Assembly: GCA_035946625.1 (NCBI GenBank)
Contig: DASYZE010000064.1
Coordinates: 75,434-139,433, forward strand
Length of the DNA stretch: 64,000 bases
Direction of reading: 5' to 3'
From: DASYXZ01 sp035946625
Lineage (GTDB): Bacteria; Acidobacteriota; Terriglobia; UBA7540
The notes under the pieces: generated by a model
Databases searched by the model: none
Told to the model about the DNA's origin: nothing
Seen by the model: only the letters and a program-made list of their open reading frames with translations
Program-made: the position numbers and the translations under genes
Part shown: piece by piece, positions 44,450 through 54,088 of the stretch
How the letters are laid out: each line of letters begins with the position of its first letter
Position numbering within the stretch: position 1 is the first letter of the stretch

Positions 44450-44704
44450 AGTCCTACCCTCCCCGGGGAAATCCCTTCATACTTGCAAGAAACGTCTCAG
44501 CCCGTTTGCTCCTGAAAAGTCTTCATGCGAAGCATACTCCTTCAAAGTGGGATTCTCAACTCCTCTTTCGGGTTGTGCGTGGCGACAGGGTTTTAGCGAT
44601 GATGCCCACCTCCAATCTCCAACTGCGGACCAACCCGGCGCACACCAATGGGTGAAGCCGCCGGCAGGCGCAGACGGACCGAGCGGTTGGATTGATTGCG
44701 GCGC

Positions 44705-45133
44705 CTATGCGTTCCCGATGCGAGCCTCCAGGAATCTCACCTTTACCTTCTCAACGTCGGAACCGGCGAGGGGTTGCTCCAAGTAATCTGCGGCTCCCAA
44801 GTTCATAGCTTCCAGGTAGCATGGGATATCCGCGTGTGTGGCGACCACAACCACAGGGGCGCCCGATCCGGTCTCGCTGACGTGCTCCAGCACCGTGCGG
44901 CCTTCAAACCCGTGACTTCCCTGGCTCACGATGATGAGGTCGAAATGTTCGCTGTCCAGGCGAATCATGCTTTCATCGTAGGAGTCGCAGGGCAGGACGT
45001 CCAAACCGTGTCGCCTCAAAATGCGGGCCTGTTTTAGCAGGTATTGATAGTCTTCATCCACCAGAAGCACTTTCCACTGCCGGGGATCGGGTTGATTTTC
45101 TTCGGTCTTCCTTTCTCCTTTTCGATTCTCCAT
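44705..45133 (-). CDS. receiver-like protein lacking phosphoacceptor
   Basis: 142 residues. A CheY-like fold: KVLLVDEDYQY gives the acidic pocket Asp26/Asp28, but FDLIIVSQGSHGFEG has serine (Ser70) where the phosphorylated aspartate belongs, and LEQPLAG has Gln120 instead of the conserved lysine. It is therefore an atypical, perhaps phosphate-independent receiver. ATG 45133 has a strong GAGGAGG six bases upstream. It sits 11 bases downstream of an ECF sigma gene and probably shares its transcript. Confidence 0.75.
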   Translation of the reverse strand: MENRKGERKTEENQPDPRQWKVLLVDEDYQYLLKQARILRRHGLDVLPCDSYDESMIRLDSEHFDLIIVSQGSHGFEGRTVLEHVSETGSGAPVVVVATHADIPCYLEAMNLGAADYLEQPLAGSDVEKVKVRFLEARIGNA

Positions 45134-45144
45134 AGGAAACCTCC

Positions 45145-45903
45145 TCAATTATTTCGCATGAATTTTTCTTCCACTCCGCCTGCCATTTTCGCTTCTTTCC
45201 GAGCGCGTATCATTTCCCGAAACACATTGGGTTCCCTGGCCACGGTTCGGCCGAAAACGCGATTCCTCGTGTCCCTCGTCCGCATGGCGGCGGGAGGCAA
45301 CTCCGGCCGCCGTCCGCCCGACGCGAGCAGGGTGCGCATTCGCCGGCGCGCCCGGTGCAGGTAGGATTTTGATGTGCCCACTTTAACTCCCAGCATTTTG
45401 GCGATCTCGACGTGCCGATAACCGTGAACGTCGTGAAGTACCAAGATTCTGCGGAAAACGGAGGGCAATTGGGCCAGGGCCAGATCGAGGTTCATCCGGT
45501 CAAGCAGGTGGGCCGGCGGTGCCACCGGATCATTGATTATCCCCGGACTTCCCTGGTTCTCCTGATCCGATTCGGCAGGGCTGTCCAGTGAAAACGTATG
45601 AATCGATTTCTTGCGCAAGCGTCCCAAGGCCACGTTAACCACCACCCGATGAAACCAGGTGGAGAAACATGACTCGCCGCGAAATTTATGTATGGTGCGA
45701 AACAACTGCAGGAATGAGTCCTGGGTGAGGTCTTCGGCATCCGCGTTGTCCCCCACAATGCGCGCACACCACCAATAAACGCGCCGGCTATACCTTTGGT
45801 ATAGACGCTCAAAATCGACGGCTTCGGAGCAGGAGGGAAGTTCCGGCGCTCTCGGTACCGCGTGGCCGGGACTTAAAGCACTTGGAATAATATTTTCCAC
45901 CAA
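45145..45903 (-). CDS. RNA polymerase ECF sigma factor
   Basis: 252 residues. Region 2 (about 30-100: YQRYSRRVYWWCARIVGD, DLTQDSFLQLFRTI) and region 4 (about 135-190: LPSVFRRILVLHDVHGYRHVE with the YLHRARRRMRTLL helix) are clear. A C-terminal extension of about 60 residues follows region 4. No anti-sigma gene is adjacent; instead the degenerate receiver gene follows. Regulation through that receiver is an inference. Confidence 0.85.
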   Translation of the reverse strand: MVENIIPSALSPGHAVPRAPELPSCSEAVDFERLYQRYSRRVYWWCARIVGDNADAEDLTQDSFLQLFRTIHKFRGESCFSTWFHRVVVNVALGRLRKKSIHTFSLDSPAESDQENQGSPGIINDPVAPPAHLLDRMNLDLALAQLPSVFRRILVLHDVHGYRHVEIAKMLGVKVGTSKSYLHRARRRMRTLLASGGRRPELPPAAMRTRDTRNRVFGRTVAREPNVFREMIRARKEAKMAGGVEEKFMRNN

Positions 45904-46631
45904 TTGAACACCCCCTTGAAGAAATGTTGGGTTAACTCATCGGGACGGATGATTTAGTTGGCGTCCCTGGTTTTGGATTGCTTCGTGTACTTGGGGCAAC
46001 GCAGGTCCTTCCCGCCAGCTTAGACACCCCCGCGGGCTCTGATTGCGCACCTAGCCCATGAGGATGAAAATCGGGCTGGACCTGATTTAGTTTCGCGGAG
46101 GAGAACGAAGGGGGTGGACTGCAAGCGTGCCCGCCAGATTCCTAAAGCCTGATGGTGAAATTGGGAAGGCAGCTCTTGCGGCGGTTGGCCGGCGAGGGTG
46201 AGGCGGCGCCAGGTTCCTTCTTAAATCGAGAACTTCATCGCCGCCGTTCTCGCCGGCCTGGCTGGCCCTGACGGTATGCCATGTGGCGTTGCTTCGGCTG
46301 ATTGATCGTGCGTTGGCTGGAGCGGGCAGAATCGATGCAGCGCAGAAAAACATGACCGCAACGGCGAAGCCCATGCGCCCACGAAACGCAATCACATTCT
46401 GGCTTGGTTCGTTCCACGCCTTGAATTGTGCGCCTACATCCGGCAGGGCCATGTTTAATGTTTCCCTCGAGAAAGTTAGACGCACGCTGGCGCGAAAAGG
46501 TTTGTTGGAAAGGTCCGGCGTCAAAATTTTTCCGCGAAGGCGAGGAGCAGCCTGCACAGGGAAACTCCATTGAGGAATCGGAGTTCGCGCGCGGGGAATG
46601 GGTTGCGCCCCGCGATTTTCGAACAACTGCG
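45904..46631. other. 728-base gap, possible small exported protein
   Basis: On the minus strand 46087-46452 gives a frame starting MALPDVGAQFKAWNEPSQN with a possible signal peptide (MGFAVAVMFFCAASILPAPA). No homolog is recognised. The remaining sequence shows no gene. Confidence 0.3.
46087..46452 (-). CDS. possible small exported protein
   Basis: 121 residues with a hydrophobic stretch (about residues 28-48) and an Arg-rich tail. ATG 46452 has GAGGGAAA upstream. The composition of the tail (proline/arginine-rich) suggests it may be a chance frame in GC-rich DNA. Confidence 0.25.
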   Translation of the reverse strand: MALPDVGAQFKAWNEPSQNVIAFRGRMGFAVAVMFFCAASILPAPANARSISRSNATWHTVRASQAGENGGDEVLDLRRNLAPPHPRRPTAARAAFPISPSGFRNLAGTLAVHPLRSPPRN

Positions 46632-47477
46632 CTACAGATCCCGCCGGCCAAAGCGGTGGATGGCGAGGCCCAGGAAGACGGCGATATAAATGACGGCGTA
46701 GGCGACCATGGCGGGGCTGGGCACGGACGCGTTGCTGAATGGCGAAAACTGGAGCGAGCCGATGACGGGAGATTGCATTTCAAACTCGGCGCGCCGCCAC
46801 AGGGATTCACTGGGCATGATCAGGCTGGCCACGATCCCCACCGTCACGGCGCGCGGGCTGTGGGTGAGCGCGCCGGCCTGCTCGATCCACCCCCCGATAA
46901 ATGCCAGGGCGTGGAAGCCCAATGCCAGCACTCCATTGGTTAAAGTTGAAAACTTTGTACCGAAAAAGAAGGTGAGGGTGAGCAGGAGAACACACTCGAT
47001 CCACATCAGCCCCATCCCGCGTATAAAATGGTGGGGCGTAACGCCGGTGGCATAATGTGAACTGAGCGCATAGGTGGCCAGAGTGATGCCCCCCACCATC
47101 GTGAAGAGATAGACGGAAAGCATACCCATGAATCCCAACCACTTGCCCAGCAGGATTTGCCAGCGGGGTACGGGTTTGGTAGCGATGGCGTGAACGGTGC
47201 CGGAAGCGATCTCGCCGGAAAGCGTGTCCACCGAAGTCAACACGGTCATCACCACGGCCAGGCCGTCCACAGCGTAAAGCCCGACCATCAACATGCCATT
47301 GACTATCTGGCGCAGCAAAAGCGGATTGGTGGTGGGGGCGCGATCTTTCAATTGAAAAAAGAGGCCGGTGCTGAACAGGGCGATCAGGCCGGCGCCGGCC
47401 AGCAGGGCCATCCAAAGGAATTTCTTGCGCGCCGCCTCGCGAAATGTCACGCCTGCCATGACCCAGGCGCCCATCAA
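46632..47477 (-). CDS. ABC transporter permease (ABC-2 type)
   Basis: 281 residues, about six hydrophobic helices. TVHAIATKPVPRWQILLGKWLG is the coupling region of ABC-2/NosY-type permeases. It overlaps the upstream ATPase gene by four bases, so both form one exporter. Substrate unknown. Confidence 0.8.
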   Translation of the reverse strand: MMGAWVMAGVTFREAARKKFLWMALLAGAGLIALFSTGLFFQLKDRAPTTNPLLLRQIVNGMLMVGLYAVDGLAVVMTVLTSVDTLSGEIASGTVHAIATKPVPRWQILLGKWLGFMGMLSVYLFTMVGGITLATYALSSHYATGVTPHHFIRGMGLMWIECVLLLTLTFFFGTKFSTLTNGVLALGFHALAFIGGWIEQAGALTHSPRAVTVGIVASLIMPSESLWRRAEFEMQSPVIGSLQFSPFSNASVPSPAMVAYAVIYIAVFLGLAIHRFGRRDL

Positions 47478-48394
47478 AGGCCTCCGTCTTCGCCCACGAT
47501 CTGAAGAAACAATTCTTCCAGTGACAATTTTCGGGGCGTCACTTCAAACACGTCCGCACCACCGGCCACCAGGTGGCGGACGATTTCCGGTACTACGTCC
47601 GCGCCGGGGACGGTTAAGGTGAGGTTTTCGCCCTCGGTCCGAATGCCGGTGGCCCAATGGTCCAGGCCCTGGGTAACTTTAGGAGTGAGAGGGGTGGCTC
47701 GCAGGATCACCTGGGTGCTTCCTTGGGCGAAATCTTTCAGGTGATGGGTTTGCAGCACCTCGCCGTGCTTGATAAACGCCACGCGGTCGCAGGTTATTTC
47801 CACCTCGCTCAGCAGATGGGAATTGAGAAAAATAGTGGCACCGCGCGCGCGCTGGGATTTGATGATGTCGCGCACCAGGCGGCGACCGATGGGATCGAGG
47901 CCGGAGGTGGGCTCGTCGAGAAATATCAGGTCCGGTTCATTGATCAGCGCCTGGGCCAGGCCGATGCGTTGCAGCATGCCCTTGGAGAAATCCTGCAATT
48001 TTTTGTCCCGGTGAGGAGTGAGTCCGACCAGATCGAGGAAAGCAGGCACGCGCTGGCGCAGTTGCTCCGGAGACAAGCCGTACAAGCGGCCGTGCAGTCG
48101 CAGAAGCTCGGCGGGGGTCAGCCAATCGTAGAAACGGAAGTGCTCGGGAAGAAAACCGATCCGGCGACGAGTCTCAACGTTGCCGGCGGGCGTGCCCAGG
48201 ACCGTGGCCTGGCCATTGGTGGGCGAAACGAGGCCCACAAACATTTTGATTGAGGTGCTTTTGCCGGCGCCGTTGGGGCCGATGAACCCGAAAACCTCGC
48301 CCTGCGGCACTTCCAGAGTCAAATCGCGAACCGCCACCTTGGCGCCGAAATCCTTGCGCAGGTTTCGTGTTTGGATGGCGAGGGATTGGTTCAT
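47474..48394 (-). CDS. ABC transporter ATP-binding protein
   Basis: 306 residues. Walker A GPNGAGKST, the signature SKGMLQRIGLAQALI, Walker B LIFLDEPTSGLD and the H-loop (NSHLL) are all present. Pairs with the permease at 46632-47477. The start codon lies inside an octamer repeat array (48391-48422), so no Shine-Dalgarno site is visible. Confidence 0.9.
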   Translation of the reverse strand: MNQSLAIQTRNLRKDFGAKVAVRDLTLEVPQGEVFGFIGPNGAGKSTSIKMFVGLVSPTNGQATVLGTPAGNVETRRRIGFLPEHFRFYDWLTPAELLRLHGRLYGLSPEQLRQRVPAFLDLVGLTPHRDKKLQDFSKGMLQRIGLAQALINEPDLIFLDEPTSGLDPIGRRLVRDIIKSQRARGATIFLNSHLLSEVEITCDRVAFIKHGEVLQTHHLKDFAQGSTQVILRATPLTPKVTQGLDHWATGIRTEGENLTLTVPGADVVPEIVRHLVAGGADVFEVTPRKLSLEELFLQIVGEDGGL

Positions 48395-48503
48395 TGTGTC
48401 ATTGAATCATTGAGCCATTGAAAGATCACGACCAGAATACACCGGAGATCATGCAACGGAATTCTCAATGATTCAATGTGCCAATGAGGCAATGGATCAA
48501 TTC
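48391..48503. repeat. inverted pair of degenerate octamer arrays
   Basis: Left arm TCATTGTG-TCATTGAA then TCATTGAG-CCATTGAA (48391-48422). Right arm TCAATGAT-TCAATGTG then CCAATGAG-GCAATGGA (about 48464-48495), running on to TCAATTC. The arms are inverted around about 40 bases. Start and stop codons of two neighbouring genes lie inside the arms. Confidence 0.7.
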
Positions 48504-49699
48504 AAAGTCTCGGCCAGCGCGACGGCGTTGGACGAATCGCCAAATCCCATCAAGGTGTAAATAAATCCGCCTTTCACCCACATCAGCGTGTAGCCCGCCG
48601 GGCGCCGCGATCCAAGCCGCGGCAAATCGATCAACGTGCCGTCAACCCCATCCACAGTTACCGTTTGATAGGAATTCACAAAGCGCGGCAGGGGGAGAAC
48701 CAGGGTGGATGTCCAGTCAACCGTCTGGCAGAAGTCGTGCGCCTGCTGGGCGCTCATCCCTCCGGCCTGGAGGCCCAGCTCGACGATCTGGCCGAGGTTC
48801 AGGTTGGGCGGCACGCTTACGGTAGGGCTGGGGACTTGCGCGACCACCAGGCAATCACTGATGTCCGCGTTCTGGGCGCTGGCCGCAGCCGGACCACCTC
48901 CCGAAGATTTTGGTTTCTCGATCGGGCAGTGGCCGTAGCGCGCCACCACCGCAGCCGGAATCTGGACCGCGATGGTTGCGCCATCCAGCGAAGCAGGCAG
49001 GATCAGGTCGGAGCGCCCGGCTTCATCCAGTACGGATTGGGCGCGTTCGCGATTAATGGTCATGTGGAATGCCTGCTCGCCCTCCACGGTCAACTGGGGC
49101 GGATCGGTGCGGGTGCTGAGCAGCCGAACTTTGTAGCCAGCCTTCTGGCTGGCTTCGTCCTGGGTTGCAACCGCCTGGGACGCGCCGTGAATGGTCACCA
49201 CCACGTTGTCCGCAATCATCTGGCCCAGCATCTTGCCCGCGGTGGTATCGCCATTGGGCCCGCGAAGCGTATTCAAGTCCACCGGCACCACGGTAATCTT
49301 CTCCACCCGGAACATGGCGAGAAATTTCTGCGCCCAAGTGCGCGCGGGTGCAAAGCTCACCAGAATTACAATCGTGGCGGCGAGGGCGGCCGCGCCCCAC
49401 GCCGGGCGCAATCGTTCGGCGAAGAGCCGGCGAAGGAGCGGGGGAGCGGCCTGCCGGGAGGATCTCTCTCGGGCTTTGAACCGGGCAAAAGCAATTCCCG
49501 GATCGCTAAGGGTCCCGCCAGGAGGAGGCACAAGCGCGGAAATCATTCCGCGAACTTCGTCGGCCTGGCGCGCGATGTTCAGCGCGCGTTCGCGGCAACC
49601 GGCGCACGCGGCGAGATGGGTATCCGCCTCTTGCGCTTCCGCGGCGTTCAGCTCGCCATCCAGCTTTGCTCTCAAAATTTCATCGGTAGGGCAATTCAT
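48497..49699 (-). CDS. zinc-finger anti-sigma factor
   Basis: 400 residues. N-terminal zinc finger (zf-HC2: HLAACAGCRERA at about 27-38) on a cytoplasmic part, one transmembrane helix (about 95-115, AWGAAALAATIVILVSFAPA), and an extracytoplasmic domain reading like DUF4367 lipoprotein/outer sensors (LTVEGEQAFHMTINRERAQ, GTLIDLPRLGSRR). Taken to bind the ECF sigma encoded upstream (49758-50384). Start ATG has TAGGAGG before it. Confidence 0.75.
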   Translation of the reverse strand: MNCPTDEILRAKLDGELNAAEAQEADTHLAACAGCRERALNIARQADEVRGMISALVPPPGGTLSDPGIAFARFKARERSSRQAAPPLLRRLFAERLRPAWGAAALAATIVILVSFAPARTWAQKFLAMFRVEKITVVPVDLNTLRGPNGDTTAGKMLGQMIADNVVVTIHGASQAVATQDEASQKAGYKVRLLSTRTDPPQLTVEGEQAFHMTINRERAQSVLDEAGRSDLILPASLDGATIAVQIPAAVVARYGHCPIEKPKSSGGGPAAASAQNADISDCLVVAQVPSPTVSVPPNLNLGQIVELGLQAGGMSAQQAHDFCQTVDWTSTLVLPLPRFVNSYQTVTVDGVDGTLIDLPRLGSRRPAGYTLMWVKGGFIYTLMGFGDSSNAVALAETLN

Positions 49700-49757
49700 A
49701 ATTCCTCCTAGCTAAGACCCGGAAATTCGGTTTGACGCACGGTGGCGTCCGGACTGC

Positions 49758-50384
49758 TCAAAGTAGCTTCGGGTGGCCAGGCGATTGGCTGCCGCTTCTT
49801 GCTTCTGCCCGAAGGTAATGTCTTTGGAAATCCGCTTCCGCCCGCATCAACATGGTTCCCACGGAGCCGCGGCTCACTCCCAGACATTCCGCGAGTTCGT
49901 TATAGGAGAATCCGCTGTGCCGCAGGACCAGAATTTGCGCCTGTGCCGGCTTCAATTCGGCCAGCACCGCGCGGACATTGCGCCTTGTCTCTTCGCGCAG
50001 AATCTCATTGAGCGGATCAGCGGCGTTGCTGGCACCGGAAGCAAGCCGGTTGGACGTTTCCTCGTAGTGCCTGCGCTTGGCTCGCGCGCGAAGCTCGTCA
50101 ATCCCCAGGTTGGCCGCGGTGCGATACAACAAACCGGCTACGTTGCCTTCCGGAGAGGGGAGCAGGGGATGGCGATAAATTTTCCAGAAGGCCTCGTTGG
50201 CCAACTCTTCCGCACGGGAGCGATCGCCAATCATTCGAATCAAGACGGAAGCGACCCGTGTGAAATGCTCGAGGAAAAATTGCTCGAAGGCGGAATGGTC
50301 CCACTTCGCCACGTCCGTCGTCTTCTCCATTGCGTAATTCGATGCGGCCATCCTGCCCCAGCCTTCTGTTCTTTCACCGATCAT
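49758..50384 (-). CDS. RNA polymerase ECF sigma factor
   Basis: 208 residues from ATG 50384, where GGGAGG lies six bases upstream; other in-frame starts run from 50330 to 50405. Region 2 is about 25-90 (AFEQFFLEHFTRVASVL, ELANEAFWKIYR) and region 4 about 135-190 (LKPAQAQILVLRHSGFSYN, VSRGSVGTMLMRAE). Followed by its likely anti-sigma gene 58 bases downstream. Confidence 0.85.
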   Translation of the reverse strand: MIGERTEGWGRMAASNYAMEKTTDVAKWDHSAFEQFFLEHFTRVASVLIRMIGDRSRAEELANEAFWKIYRHPLLPSPEGNVAGLLYRTAANLGIDELRARAKRRHYEETSNRLASGASNAADPLNEILREETRRNVRAVLAELKPAQAQILVLRHSGFSYNELAECLGVSRGSVGTMLMRAEADFQRHYLRAEARSGSQSPGHPKLL

Positions 50385-50530
50385 CGGCGGCCTCCCCACT
50401 TTCATAGGGTATTACGTCCGCCGAAGTGAAATTGTGACACGTTTATTCGCCGGGGAATAGTTGGCGGAGGGATTGGATGGATTCGGCGGCGGGTCGCGCC
50501 GGTTCATCTAGTATTTCGATGGGCTCACTG

Positions 50531-52015
50531 CTACTTGGCCCAGCCTTTCGAGCGTTCCACGGCGCGCTGCCAGCCGCCGTAAAGTTCATCCCGGCGGGCG
50601 GCGCTCATGGCGGGGTCAAAGCGGCGCTCGACCTTGAGCTGCGCGGCCAGGTCACGCTCACTTTTCCAGAAGCCCACTGCCAGGCCGGCCAGATAGGCGG
50701 CGCCCAGCGCGGTAGATTCCGTGGAGCCGGGGCGCTCGACCGGGGTGCCCAGAATATCCGCCTGGAACTGGCACAGGAAATCGTTTCGAGCCGCGCCTCC
50801 ATCCACGCGCAGGACTTCGGCGTGAATTCCCGAATCTTTGGCCATGCAGTCCACCACCGCCCGTGTTTGGTAGGCGATAGACTCGAGCGCCGCCCGCACA
50901 ATGTGGTTGCGGTTGGAGCCGCGAGTGAGGCCCAGGATGGCGCCGCGCGCGTAGGCATCCCAGTGCGGCGCGCCCAGCCCAACAAAGGCGGGAACAAAAT
51001 AAATTCCGCCCGTATCGGGAACGGCGCGAGCCAGGGCATCGCTCTCCGCCGCGTTCTGGAAAATCTTCAATTCATCGCGTAGCCATTGGACGGCAGCCCC
51101 GGCAATAAAGACGCTGCCCTCCAGCGCATACGTGGTGGTGCTATTGCGCTTCCAACCGACGGTTGCGAGCAGTCCCGAATCCGAGTGGGGCACGGACGGT
51201 CCGGTGTTCATCAAAAGGAAGCACCCGGTGCCGTAAGTGTTCTTTACGTTGCCCCGGTTCCAGCACTGATGACCGAAGAGGGAAGCTTGCTGGTCTCCCG
51301 CCGCGCCGGCAATGGGAAGGTTGCCCCCGAACAGACTCGTCTCGCCCAGCACTTCGCTGGAGGATTGCACCTTGGGGAGTAGGGAGGCGGGAATGCGGAA
51401 ATAACGCAGGATGTCCTCATCCCACCTCAGCGAGTTGATGTTGAAAAGCAGGGTGCGGGAAGCGTTGGAGACGTCGGTGGCGTGCGTGCGCCCCCCCGTC
51501 AACTTCCAGATCAGCCAGGTGTCAATGGTGCCGCAAGCCAGTTCGCCCCGCTCGGCGCGCAGGCGCGCTCCGGGAACGTTTTCCAGCAGCCAGGCAATCT
51601 TGGTCCCGGAGAAATAGGCGTCGGTCACCAGACCGGTCTTGGCTTGCAGTGTCCGGTCAAATCCTTCGGCGCGAATCCGGTCGCACATCGCGGCGGTGCG
51701 CCGGCACTGCCAGACAATAGCGTGATGAACGGGTTCCCCAGTCTTGCGGTCCCAAATCACTACGGTTTCGCGCTGGTTGGTGATCCCGATGGCGGCAATT
51801 TCTTCAGGCCCGGCTTTTGATTGGACCAGGATTTCCCGAGCCACCCCCAGTTGGGAATCCCAGATTTCTTCCGCATCGTGTTCCACCCATCCCGGTTGCG
51901 GATAATATTGCTTGAATTCCTGATGGGCGGAGGCGTGAACGTTTCCGTCGTGGTCAAAGAGAATAGCCCGCGAACTCGTGGTGCCCTGGTCTAAGGCCAG
52001 AATATATTTTGGCAT
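50531..52015 (-). CDS. glpK: glycerol kinase
   Basis: 494 residues, full length. ALDQGTTSSRAILFD is the FGGY N-terminal phosphate loop, and GGAARNDFLCQFQADIL near the end is the typical FGGY signature. It phosphorylates glycerol to glycerol-3-phosphate and thereby traps glycerol brought in by GlpF, whose gene is at 13606-14322. No other glp gene is adjacent. Confidence 0.95.
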   Translation of the reverse strand: MPKYILALDQGTTSSRAILFDHDGNVHASAHQEFKQYYPQPGWVEHDAEEIWDSQLGVAREILVQSKAGPEEIAAIGITNQRETVVIWDRKTGEPVHHAIVWQCRRTAAMCDRIRAEGFDRTLQAKTGLVTDAYFSGTKIAWLLENVPGARLRAERGELACGTIDTWLIWKLTGGRTHATDVSNASRTLLFNINSLRWDEDILRYFRIPASLLPKVQSSSEVLGETSLFGGNLPIAGAAGDQQASLFGHQCWNRGNVKNTYGTGCFLLMNTGPSVPHSDSGLLATVGWKRNSTTTYALEGSVFIAGAAVQWLRDELKIFQNAAESDALARAVPDTGGIYFVPAFVGLGAPHWDAYARGAILGLTRGSNRNHIVRAALESIAYQTRAVVDCMAKDSGIHAEVLRVDGGAARNDFLCQFQADILGTPVERPGSTESTALGAAYLAGLAVGFWKSERDLAAQLKVERRFDPAMSAARRDELYGGWQRAVERSKGWAK

Positions 52016-52328
52016 GATGTTTTCACATTTAGCTTAGATCAGAGACGTATGCAACGGCAAATTGTTTTGCGCGGTCATCTTGAAATGGGAGGATCGCTGC
52101 GATGGATCAGGTCAAGACTTGGAGTATTTTCCGTTAGCGAACAAACTCCGCCTTTGAAAAGCGGCGGCCAGCCGCCGCACCCCAGATGTGCGCGTTATCT
52201 TGATTGCCCGGGAGTGAAAGCGTAACGGCGAAATTCCTGCCAGATGTGAATTCTGAATTTTGCCAAATCAACTGTCGCGGTTGACGGTTGAAATTGAAGT
52301 GTGATAAACGAGTGGGCGGTCAAGGTAC
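52016..52328. promoter_or_regulatory. gap with a promoter candidate for the sulfite dehydrogenase
   Basis: TTGACG (52281-52286) and GATAAA (52303-52308), 16 bases apart, lie about 20 bases before the sorA start. A GC hairpin, GCGGCGG-CCAG-CCGCCGC (52161-52178), stands further upstream; it resembles a REP unit. Nothing else is evident. Confidence 0.35.
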
Positions 52329-53633
52329 ATGCTTATGAGCAAATTGAACCGGCCGTTCGATAGTCTGGCACCCGACCGCCGCCGCTTTCTGCGGGCGCTG
52401 GGGGCTGCTTCGGCGCTCGGTGCACTTGCCCCCAATTCCTGGGCGGCGGGGTGGCGGCGTTTGCTGCCGGTAGCTGACCCGGCCTCAGGGGAGAAAGTTG
52501 CAACAGGCGCGCCGGCCAGCAGCGATCCGATTCTTGCCGGGCGGCCCCTGGTTCGCTATCCCGAAAAAACGGATTTGATCCTGCTCACTTCGCGGCCCCC
52601 TCAACTCGAAACCCCGATGAAGTATTTTGACCGCGCCATTACGCCCAACGAAGCGTTTTTCGTTCGGTACCACGTCTTCCCAATTCCAACGAGCGTGGAT
52701 CTTTCCACCTGGCGGCTGAAGGTGACCGGGCACGTGGACCGGCCGCTCGAATTGTCAATGGACGATTTGCTGTCCAAATTTTCAGTCGCCAAAGTGGTGG
52801 CGGTCAACCAATGCTCGGGCAACAGCCGTGGCCGTTCGAACCCGCGGGTGTTTGGCGGGCAGTGGGGCGATGGCGCGATGGGCAACGCCGAATGGGCCGG
52901 AGTAGCGTTACGCGACATTCTCGCCATGGCCGGGTTAAAAAAGGGCGCGGTGCAAGTCAGCTTCAATGGCCTGGACGCCCCTGCGGCCCCATCCGTGCCG
53001 GATTTGGTCAAGAGTCTCGACGTGGCGCGGATCATGGATGATCCGGACCTGCTGGTGGCGCACCAGATGAACGGGCGGCCGCTGCCCATGCTGAATGGAT
53101 TTCCGGCGCGGCTGGTGGTGCCGGGTTGGTTCTCGACGTATTGGGTGAAGCACCTTTTTGAAATTGAAGTGCTGGACCACGAATTCGAAGGCTTCTGGAT
53201 CAAAACCGCCTATCGCGTTCCCGACACGCCTTGCGAGTGTACAGAACCCGGAGCACCTCCAACGCGAACCGTACCCATTAATCGCATGAAAGTGCGGTCG
53301 TTTTTTGCGGTTCCTCAAAACGGCGCGCGGGTGGCCGCGGGCCGCCCCATAACTTTGAAGGGGATTGCGTTTGACGGCGGATATGGCATCAGAGAGGTGG
53401 AATTTTCAACCGACAACGGCGCGACCTGGAGACGAACGCGACTCGGAGAGGACCTTGGCCGCTATTCATTTCGGGAGTGGTCTGTCGAGTGGACCCCCGC
53501 GCATGCGGGCGCCTACCGCTTGATGGTGCGCGCGGTGAATACGGTGGGCGAGTCCCAGGCGAGCACTCCGCTGTGGACCCCCGCCGGGTATTTGCGCAAT
53601 GTCATCGAGAAGGTGGATATCACTGCCGTCTGA
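52329..53633 (+). CDS. sorA: sulfite dehydrogenase molybdopterin subunit
   Basis: 434 residues. A twin-arginine signal DRRRFLRAL (16-24) exports the folded protein. The sulfite-oxidase fold follows: VNQCSGNSRGR with Cys162, the molybdenum ligand, then WAGVALRDILAM and a C-terminal dimerisation domain. Together with the cytochrome gene directly downstream it forms a SorAB-type periplasmic sulfite:cytochrome c oxidoreductase. Related nitrate-reductase-like or SoxC enzymes remain possible. Confidence 0.8.
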   Translation: MLMSKLNRPFDSLAPDRRRFLRALGAASALGALAPNSWAAGWRRLLPVADPASGEKVATGAPASSDPILAGRPLVRYPEKTDLILLTSRPPQLETPMKYFDRAITPNEAFFVRYHVFPIPTSVDLSTWRLKVTGHVDRPLELSMDDLLSKFSVAKVVAVNQCSGNSRGRSNPRVFGGQWGDGAMGNAEWAGVALRDILAMAGLKKGAVQVSFNGLDAPAAPSVPDLVKSLDVARIMDDPDLLVAHQMNGRPLPMLNGFPARLVVPGWFSTYWVKHLFEIEVLDHEFEGFWIKTAYRVPDTPCECTEPGAPPTRTVPINRMKVRSFFAVPQNGARVAAGRPITLKGIAFDGGYGIREVEFSTDNGATWRRTRLGEDLGRYSFREWSVEWTPAHAGAYRLMVRAVNTVGESQASTPLWTPAGYLRNVIEKVDITAV

Positions 53634-53644
53634 CGGAGATTCGG

Positions 53645-54043
53645 ATGAATCGGATGAAATGCGCGGCTGCATGCTCCGTATTGATGGTAATGCTCTCCGG
53701 GAAAGCGGGGGGGGCGGACGAAACGCTGAAGTCAATCCAATTGCCGGATGATAACCCCATGGCTACCCTGAAGCCCGGGCCGGGGGTTGAAACCACGCGG
53801 GCGCATTGCGCCATCTGCCATTCGACGGACTACATAGTTCGCCAGCCGGGCAGCGATGCCAAGCAATGGGACGCGGAAGTCAAAAAGATGGTGACGGTTT
53901 TCGGCGCGCCAATCAGTGATGAGGATGTGAAAGTGATTGCGGATTACCTAACTTCGGCCTACCGACCCCAGGCAACAACAAAAAAAATCCCACCCAAGAA
54001 ACTTCCAGCCAAACCCGGAAAATCAAAAGGCTCAACGCACTAA
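53645..54043 (+). CDS. sorB: c-type cytochrome, sulfite dehydrogenase subunit
   Basis: 132 residues. Signal peptide, then one CXXCH heme site in HCAICHSTDYIV (Cys-Ala-Ile-Cys-His) and a distal-methionine candidate near KMVTVFGAP. The tail is rich in lysine and proline. It accepts electrons from SorA. Its ATG lies 12 bases after the SorA stop, so the two are co-transcribed. Confidence 0.8.
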   Translation: MNRMKCAAACSVLMVMLSGKAGGADETLKSIQLPDDNPMATLKPGPGVETTRAHCAICHSTDYIVRQPGSDAKQWDAEVKKMVTVFGAPISDEDVKVIADYLTSAYRPQATTKKIPPKKLPAKPGKSKGSTH

Positions 54044-54088
54044 CAAAAGGAATTGAACCAATGCATGCCCAGCGGGAAGGGAAGCGCG

